Assembly: GCA_963747985.1 (NCBI GenBank)
Contig: CAVVHG010000006.1
Span: 992,001-1,056,000, forward strand
From: JACADW01 sp963747985
GTDB lineage: Bacteria; Acidobacteriota; UBA6911
Length of the DNA: 64,000 bases
Reading direction: 5' to 3'
Shown here: positions 58,714-64,000 of the stretch, in pieces
Numbering within the stretch: position 1 is the first letter of the stretch
How the letters are laid out: each line of letters opens with the position of its first letter
Position numbers and translations under genes: made by a program
The notes under the pieces: model-generated
Told to the model about the DNA's origin: nothing
What the model saw: only the letters and a program-made list of their open reading frames with translations
The model's database searches: none

Positions 58714-60447
58714 ATGCCCTCACAAATCGGTGAGCTCCTGCTCAGGGACAACCTGATCACACCGGAACAGCTGGAAAACGCCCTTGATTTCCAGAGGCGA
58801 AACGGCGGGCGCCTGGGTACAATCCTGATCGACCTGGGCTACGCGGACGACGACTCCATCACGTCGGTTCTCAGCCGGCAGTACGGAGTGCCCTCCATCA
58901 ACCTCGCATACTTCGAGATCGACGCCTCCGTCATCAAGCTGATCCCCGTCGAGACTGCCCAGAAGTACATGGTCATTCCCCTGAGCCGCGTCGGGAGTAC
59001 CCTGACGATCGCCATGGCGGACCCGACCAACGTCTTCGCCATGGACGACATCAAGTTCATGACGGGATTCAATGTCGAACCGGTCGTGGCGACGGAATCT
59101 TCGATCCGGGAGGCGGTCGAAAAGTATTACGGAACGCCGCACTCAATCGAGCTCAAGAGGGTCTACGACGAAATCGCACAGGCCGAGAAAGAGGCCTTCG
59201 AGCTCGATCTCGAAGCCACCGGCGATGGCGAGCAAGAGATATCGATCGACGAGCTGCAGCGCTCGAGCGAGGAAGCTCCCATCATCCGCCTGGTCAACCT
59301 CATCCTTTCCGAGTCGATCAAGAAGGGGGCCAGCGACATACACGTCGAGCCTTACGAAAAGGATTTCCGCGTCCGGTTCCGGATCGACGGCATCCTCTAC
59401 AACATGATGACGCCTCCTCTCCGCCTGAGGGACGCAATCATCTCCCGCGTAAAAATCATGGCGAGGATGGACATTTCGGAAAAGCGGCTGCCGCAGGACG
59501 GGCGTATCAAAATACGGACGACTCTTGAGAACAGGAAAAAGGAGATCGACTACCGAGTCTCGGTTCTCCCGACCCTCTTCGGAGAGAAGATCGTGTTGCG
59601 CATACTGGACAGGGATTCTCTACCCCTGGACATGGCAAAGCTGGGCTTCGAGCAGCTTTCCCTGCAAAGAATGGAAGCTGCGATTCTCAAACCGTATGGC
59701 ATGGTGTTGGTGACCGGACCGACCGGGAGCGGAAAGACCTCCACGCTCTACTCGGCCCTGAACCGGCTCAATACGCCGGAGACCAACATAATCACGGCAG
59801 AGGACCCGGTTGAGTACAACTTCCGGGGCATCAACCAGGTCCAGATCAAGGAGCAGATAGGCCTCACGTTCGCGGCGGCCCTGCGTTCGTTCCTGAGGCA
59901 GGACCCGAACATCATCCTCGTAGGCGAAATCCGCGATTTTGAGACCACGGAGATCGCGATCAAAGCGGCGCTCACCGGGCACCTCGTGCTCTCGACCGTA
60001 CACACCAACGACGCACCTTCGACCATCACTCGCCTGCTGAACATGGGCATCGAACCATTCCTGGTGGCGACATCCGTGCACATGATCTGCGCCCAACGCC
60101 TGATACGAAAGATCTGCAAAGAATGCAAAGAGGAGATCAAGCCGCCGATCCAGGCCCTGATCGACATCGGCTTCAGCAAGGAAGACGCCGGAAGCATCCG
60201 GGCCTATAAGGGACGTGGCTGCAGAACCTGCAACATGACCGGCTACAAGGGGAGGATCGGGCTCTACGAGGTGATGGACATATCCGAGGAGATCCAGGAA
60301 CTGATCCTGGTCGGTGCATCGGCGCGGGAGATCAAGCGTAAGGCAGTCGAGGAGGGAATGATGACCCTGCGGCACAGCGGGTTGGCGAAGATCAAGGCCG
60401 GCCTGACCACGTTGGACGAAGTGTTGAGGGAAACGGTACTGAACTAG
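58714..60447 (+). CDS. pilB: Type IV pilus assembly ATPase PilB
   Basis: A 577-residue GspE-family extension motor. N-terminal MshEN domain (residues 1-about 150), linker, then the ATPase with Walker A GPTGSGKTS (about residue 335), Asp box and Walker B (ILVGEIRDFETTE) and His box. A zinc-binding tetra-Cys (CKECKEE, then CRTCNMTGYKGR) follows near residue 470. It polymerises pilin at the inner membrane. pilT follows 17 bp later. Confidence 0.96.
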   Translation: MPSQIGELLLRDNLITPEQLENALDFQRRNGGRLGTILIDLGYADDDSITSVLSRQYGVPSINLAYFEIDASVIKLIPVETAQKYMVIPLSRVGSTLTIAMADPTNVFAMDDIKFMTGFNVEPVVATESSIREAVEKYYGTPHSIELKRVYDEIAQAEKEAFELDLEATGDGEQEISIDELQRSSEEAPIIRLVNLILSESIKKGASDIHVEPYEKDFRVRFRIDGILYNMMTPPLRLRDAIISRVKIMARMDISEKRLPQDGRIKIRTTLENRKKEIDYRVSVLPTLFGEKIVLRILDRDSLPLDMAKLGFEQLSLQRMEAAILKPYGMVLVTGPTGSGKTSTLYSALNRLNTPETNIITAEDPVEYNFRGINQVQIKEQIGLTFAAALRSFLRQDPNIILVGEIRDFETTEIAIKAALTGHLVLSTVHTNDAPSTITRLLNMGIEPFLVATSVHMICAQRLIRKICKECKEEIKPPIQALIDIGFSKEDAGSIRAYKGRGCRTCNMTGYKGRIGLYEVMDISEEIQELILVGASAREIKRKAVEEGMMTLRHSGLAKIKAGLTTLDEVLRETVLN

Positions 60448-60464
60448 GCAGAGGCACAGATCTT

Positions 60465-61598
60465 ATGGTTACGCTGGCTGAAATGTTGCAGAAGGTCCTG
60501 CAGGCGGGAGGTTCCGACCTGCACCTGAGTAGTGGATCACCGCCACAGTTGCGTGTCGACGGAAAACTGAATCCCATGGAGGTTCCGGCCCTCACGCCGG
60601 CGGACACCAAGCGGTTGGCATACAGCGTGATGACCGACACGCAGAAGCACAAGTTCGAGGAAAAGTGGGAGATTGACTTCTCTTTCGGCATCAAGGACCT
60701 GTGCCGTTTCCGTGCTAACGTCTTCACACAACGCGGCACCGTAGGGGCCGTCTTCCGTCTCATCCCTTTTGAAATCAGGGGTTTTGACGCCCTCGGTCTC
60801 CCCCCCGTGGTGGAGAAACTGTGCGAAAAGCCCCGGGGGCTGATCCTCGTGACGGGTCCGACCGGGTGCGGAAAGTCCACCACGCTCGCCGCCATGATCG
60901 ACAAGATCAACCGCGAGAGACATGAGCACATCCTCACCATCGAGGATCCGATCGAATTCCTCCACTCGCACAAGAGCTGTGTCGTCAACCAGCGCGAGAT
61001 CGACAACGACACCCATTCCTTCTCGGATGCGCTTCGAGTCGCACTCCGTGAGGATCCCGATGTGGTGCTGGTCGGCGAGATGCGCGACCTGGAGACCGTC
61101 GAGGCTGCGTTGCGCATCGCCGAGACGGGGCACTTGACGCTCGCGACCCTGCACACCAACAGCGCATCGTCGACCATACACCGCATCGTGGACATCTTCC
61201 CTTCGAATCAGCAGAGCCAGATCCGGGCGCAGCTCAGCATGGTGCTGGAGGGGATCCTCTGCCAGTCGCTCATTCCAAAGATGAACGGATCCGGGCGGGC
61301 GATGGCCATGGAGATCCTGATCCCCAATTCGGCGATCAGGAACCTGATCCGCGAGGACAAGATCCACCAGATCTACAGCACCATGCAGACCGGCCAGGGG
61401 AAATTCGGCATGCAGACGTTCAACCAGTCGCTCGCACATCTGGCGCTCACGAGGCAGATCTCGCGCGATGATGCACTGGCCAAATCATCCAGTCCAGAAG
61501 AGCTGCATGACTTGATGCAACGTGGGGTCGGAGTGAATCTGGTCCCGGCCGGCGCTCGCGCCAGCCGTCCGGAGCCTGTGGGCAACTTCGGTCGCTAA
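60465..61598 (+). CDS. pilT: Type IV pilus retraction ATPase PilT
   Basis: A 377-residue retraction motor for twitching. Walker A GPTGCGKST (about residue 133), Walker B LVGEMRDLETVE, the PilT AIRNLIRE motif (NSAIRNLIREDK near 285) and the N-terminal SDLHLSSGSPP are all present. It works against PilB on the same pilus. pilC starts 15 bp later. Confidence 0.96.
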   Translation: MVTLAEMLQKVLQAGGSDLHLSSGSPPQLRVDGKLNPMEVPALTPADTKRLAYSVMTDTQKHKFEEKWEIDFSFGIKDLCRFRANVFTQRGTVGAVFRLIPFEIRGFDALGLPPVVEKLCEKPRGLILVTGPTGCGKSTTLAAMIDKINRERHEHILTIEDPIEFLHSHKSCVVNQREIDNDTHSFSDALRVALREDPDVVLVGEMRDLETVEAALRIAETGHLTLATLHTNSASSTIHRIVDIFPSNQQSQIRAQLSMVLEGILCQSLIPKMNGSGRAMAMEILIPNSAIRNLIREDKIHQIYSTMQTGQGKFGMQTFNQSLAHLALTRQISRDDALAKSSSPEELHDLMQRGVGVNLVPAGARASRPEPVGNFGR

Positions 61599-61613
61599 TT
61601 CCGGAGGTAGGAA

Positions 61614-62824
61614 ATGCCAGTATACATATTCCGCGGACGTAACCTGAAAACGAATGAGAGCATTGCTGGCGAGAGGATCTCCACCAGCGCGCCGGCGCTG
61701 GCCGCCGCCCTGCGGCGGGAACAGGTCGCTCCCATATCGATTCAGGAGAAGAAGAAGCGCCGGGTTTAACTTGTCTCCCAAGCGAAAGGTCTCCCAGAGG
61801 AGGTTGCGGTATTCACGCGCCAGTTCGCGGTGATGCTCAACGCCGGGTTGCCGCTCGTCCAGTGCCTGGAGGCGATCGGCTCGCAACATCCCAATCCGCC
61901 TTCAAGAACGTCCTGGAGCAGGTACGGACGGACGTCGAAAGCGGGACCACCCTCTCGGAGGCGATGTCGCGCCACCCGAAGGTGTTCGACTCCCTGTTCA
62001 CCAATATGATCGCGGCCGGAGAAGCAGGCGGCATGCTCGACACTATCCTCCAGCGGCTCTCGACCTTCATCGAAAAGATCGTGAAGCTCAAGAGGGCGGT
62101 CCGGTCCGCAATGATCTACCCGACGATCATTCTGTTCGTCGCGGCAGTCGTCGTGACGGTCATCCTCTGGAAGGTGATCCCGGTCTTCCGGACTCTGTTT
62201 GAAGGCTTCAACGTCGAGTTGCCCCTTCTGACCAGGATGGTGGTAGGGGCCTCCACGATCGTGGAAACCTACATGATCTTCATCCTCGCCTTCCTGGGCC
62301 TGGCGGCATTCGGCGTCAGGACCTTTTACCGTACCGAGCATGGCAAACACACGATCGACCGAAACCTGCTCCGCGTACCTATTCTGGGCGACGTCCTGCG
62401 GAAGGTCGCCGTCGGGCGTTTCACGCGCACTCTGGCAACTCTATTGACAAGCGGCGTGCCCATACTCGAGGGGCTGGACATCACATCCCGGACGGCGGGC
62501 AATGCCGTTCTTGAGGACGTGGTCCGGCAACTGCGCCGTCAGATTGAGGAAGGAAAGACTCTCTCGGAACCCATGAAGCAATCCGGATTCTTCCCGCCCA
62601 TGGTGATTCAGATGGTGTCCGTCGGAGAATCGACCGGAGAGCTGGACAACATGCTCGTGAAGGTCGCCGATTACTATGAGGAAGAGGTGGACACGGTCGT
62701 GGCCAACCTGCTCACGATCATGGAACCGGTCATAATGGTCATCCTCGGCGTCATCGTCGGCACGATCGTGATCGCGATGTACATGCCGCTGTTCAAGCTG
62801 ATCCGCGTTCTTTCCGGCGGCTAA
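61614..62824 (+). pseudogene. pilC: pilC, inner-membrane platform protein, interrupted by three apparent frameshifts
   Basis: ATG 61614 follows GGAGGTAG and opens MPVYIFRGRNLKTNESIAGE, the PilC start, but hits TAA at 61767. Reading frames show an extra base near 61761-61766 (after it FNLSPKRKVS fits), a lost base near 61791-61796 (then EEVAVFTRQFAVMLNAGLPL) and a lost base near 61891-61899 (then AFKNVLEQV). From about 61900 to 62824 the frame is intact, with FTNMIAAGEAGGMLDTIL and three membrane helices of the GspF fold. All breaks sit at or near short G or C runs. A frame starting at GTG 61862 covers only the later part. Either sequencing errors or real decay. Confidence 0.85.
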
Positions 62825-62829
62825 TCAGC

Positions 62830-63158
62830 AGTCTGTCATGGCAAGGTCCGGTCTGTAGACCGGACCTGAACTTAGGCCACGTGCGCGATCTCCGGACTGT
62901 CGAAAGGATCGCAGCCGGCATAGATCGTGCCGGACCTTGGCATCAAGTTTGGCCGTTCGATCCGGCCTCAGGCGGGCTACGATCCGCCTCTTCGAGGCTG
63001 GAATCGATTGAGTCTTGTGCTTCGATCGGTCGGGCATGCAAACCAGGCGCGAAGCGCCGGCAGTCAGTAGCCACGCGCGTAAGCGCGTGGTTACAGATTA
63101 GGATAAGAACCGAGGCCCGAAGGGCCGGTACACCGGAATCGAGTGATTAGTTCACACG
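62830..63158 (-). repeat. Modular hairpin repeat, copy 2 (inverted)
   Basis: In the 442-bp gap 62825-63266. The part 62984-63158 is an inverted copy of 57237-57385: CCGCCTCTTCGAGGCTGG (62984), GCATGCAAACC (63034), CGCGCGTAAGCGCGTGG (63074) and CGAGGCCCGAAGGGCCGGTAC (63111). Additional hairpins precede it, such as GGTCCGGTCTGTAGACCGGACC at 62845. No gene is evident. Confidence 0.8.
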
Positions 63159-63266
63159 ACCGGAGGGGCATCGCAGGAGGCCGCAGGGGCATCAGGTGGC
63201 AAAAACGGTTGCGTTGGCGAAAATCCTACCGCAGGTCGGCTCACTGACCCGCGAAGGTGGAATCGC

Positions 63267-64000
63267 GTGCACGGCAGGTCAGGCAGACAGCTGCGGATGC
63301 AGCTGTTGTGGATCATCCTGCTCCGCGCCGCAATCCTGCTTCTGGGCGTCAACCTGGCCTCGCCGCTCGGCCTGCTCTCCAGCCAGTTCGGCTCCTTTCC
63401 CGCTACGGCGTTCTGGAGCATCCTCGCGGTTGCCATGACGTCAGTCTACCTCGGGCTCTGGTGGGATGGGAGGTTCCTGCGCGCGCAGCTCTATTTCCAG
63501 ATCGCCGTCGACCTGCTTCTTACCACGATCCTGGTCGCGCAGACCCGCGGGCCCGACAGCACCTTCGCCTCCTTCTATCTCCTGATCATCATCTACTGCA
63601 GCATGACGCTGGGGCGCAACGGCGGGATGGGGGAGCTGCCCTGAGCACGATCCTTTACGCCGGCATCGTGAGCGCGGATCACCTGGGGATCATGGGAACC
63701 GGCATTGGACGGCTGGAGCCCAGCACCCTCGTCTTCCAGCTCGGATTCCGCGTGCTGGGATTCTTCGCGGTCGCGTTCCTGGGCGCGCACCTGTCCCAGC
63801 GCCTTCAAGGCTGTGCAGCAGGAACTCGAGGAAAAGACCGATTCGCTGAGGCGCCTGAAGAGGTTGAATGAGCTCGTGGTAAGCAGCATCCGCAGCGGCC
63901 TGGCCACCACAGACCTCGAAGGAAGGCTCGTTTCCTTCAACACGGCCGCCGAGGACTTGACCCAACGCAGGTTCTCGCAGGTTCTCGGGTTGCCGATCGG
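63267..64000 (+). pseudogene. pilS: pilS, sensor histidine kinase, N-terminal part with two apparent frameshifts (cut by window edge)
   Basis: GTG 63267 opens a protein with several membrane helices (LLWIILLRAAILLLGVNL, SILAVAMTSVYLGLW, IAVDLLLTTILVA). A base appears lost in the G run near 63630, after which AALSTILYAGIVSADHLGI reads in another frame, and an extra base near 63805 restores the first frame with AVQQELEEKTDSLRRLKRLNELV and then a PAS-like start (VVSSIRSGLATTDLEGRLVSFN). This order matches PilS/NtrB-type kinases that follow pilC; PilR usually follows. The kinase core is outside the window. Confidence 0.75.

Overview
The window looks like a chromosomal segment of a Gram-negative bacterium, most probably a member of the Acidobacteriota. 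It has roughly 60% G+C. Support for the phylum comes from a long radical SAM protein of a type I associate with Acidobacteriota, a serine/threonine-kinase-like domain fused to a TolB-type propeller, a MoxR/DUF58/transglutaminase cluster and a PilB-PilT-PilC-PilS type IV pilus locus. LpxB, LpxD, a heptose-7-phosphate kinase and a family 9 glycosyltransferase indicate a lipopolysaccharide outer membrane. The phylum call is inference from gene content; the 16S gene at about 7024-8560 could settle it.

Layout. 1-3134: a carbohydrate locus (truncated PfkB kinase and NagB-like protein on the minus strand, sodium/solute symporter and a small membrane protein on the plus strand). 3225-8772: one complete minus-strand rRNA operon with a strong promoter, 16S, tRNA-Ile, tRNA-Ala, 23S, 5S and a terminator. 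9138-14018: minus-strand purF-purM-purN-tyrS with a purF promoter; a hairpin-rich repeat separates purM from purN. 14167-18029: plus-strand sugar-phosphate module (LsrF-like aldolase, ribulose-phosphate 3-epimerase, class II aldolase/dehydrogenase fusion). 18059-18971: rex, divergent from ruvA. 18972-36919: a long plus-strand run: ruvAB, moxR-DUF58-transglutaminase, a large phosphoesterase, rimO, yacG, pgpA, cinA, thpR, plsY, a Trm112-like protein, a glycosyltransferase and a degenerate kinase fused to a propeller.

36962-48635 is a dense minus-strand group for envelope and housekeeping functions: a HerA-C-terminal-like protein, mnmA, lpxB, an M1-peptidase-like protein lacking its zinc site, an isoprenylcysteine-methyltransferase-like protein, a Tes/Mss-type radical SAM protein, lpxD, a SprT-like protease, a zinc-ribbon protein and heptose kinase. 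48844-53318 holds a histidine kinase and NtrC-type regulator followed by an ECF sigma gene. A good sigma-54 promoter and an upstream inverted repeat lie between regulator and sigma gene, suggesting a sigma-54-to-ECF cascade. 53710-57125 is an amino-acid module (Asp/Glu racemase family, N-acylamino acid racemase/MenC family, HyuB). 57842-64000 has a UbiA-type prenyltransferase, then pilB, pilT, pilC and the start of pilS.

The last 2.3 kb contain five apparent single-base frameshifts in pilC and pilS, whereas none was noticed in the genes before them; this looks like lower sequence quality near the end or local decay. Intergenic regions carry three families of dispersed hairpin repeats. The most interesting items are the sigma cascade, the candidate membrane-spanning-lipid radical SAM enzyme, the pseudokinase-propeller fusion and the zinc-less M1-like protein.
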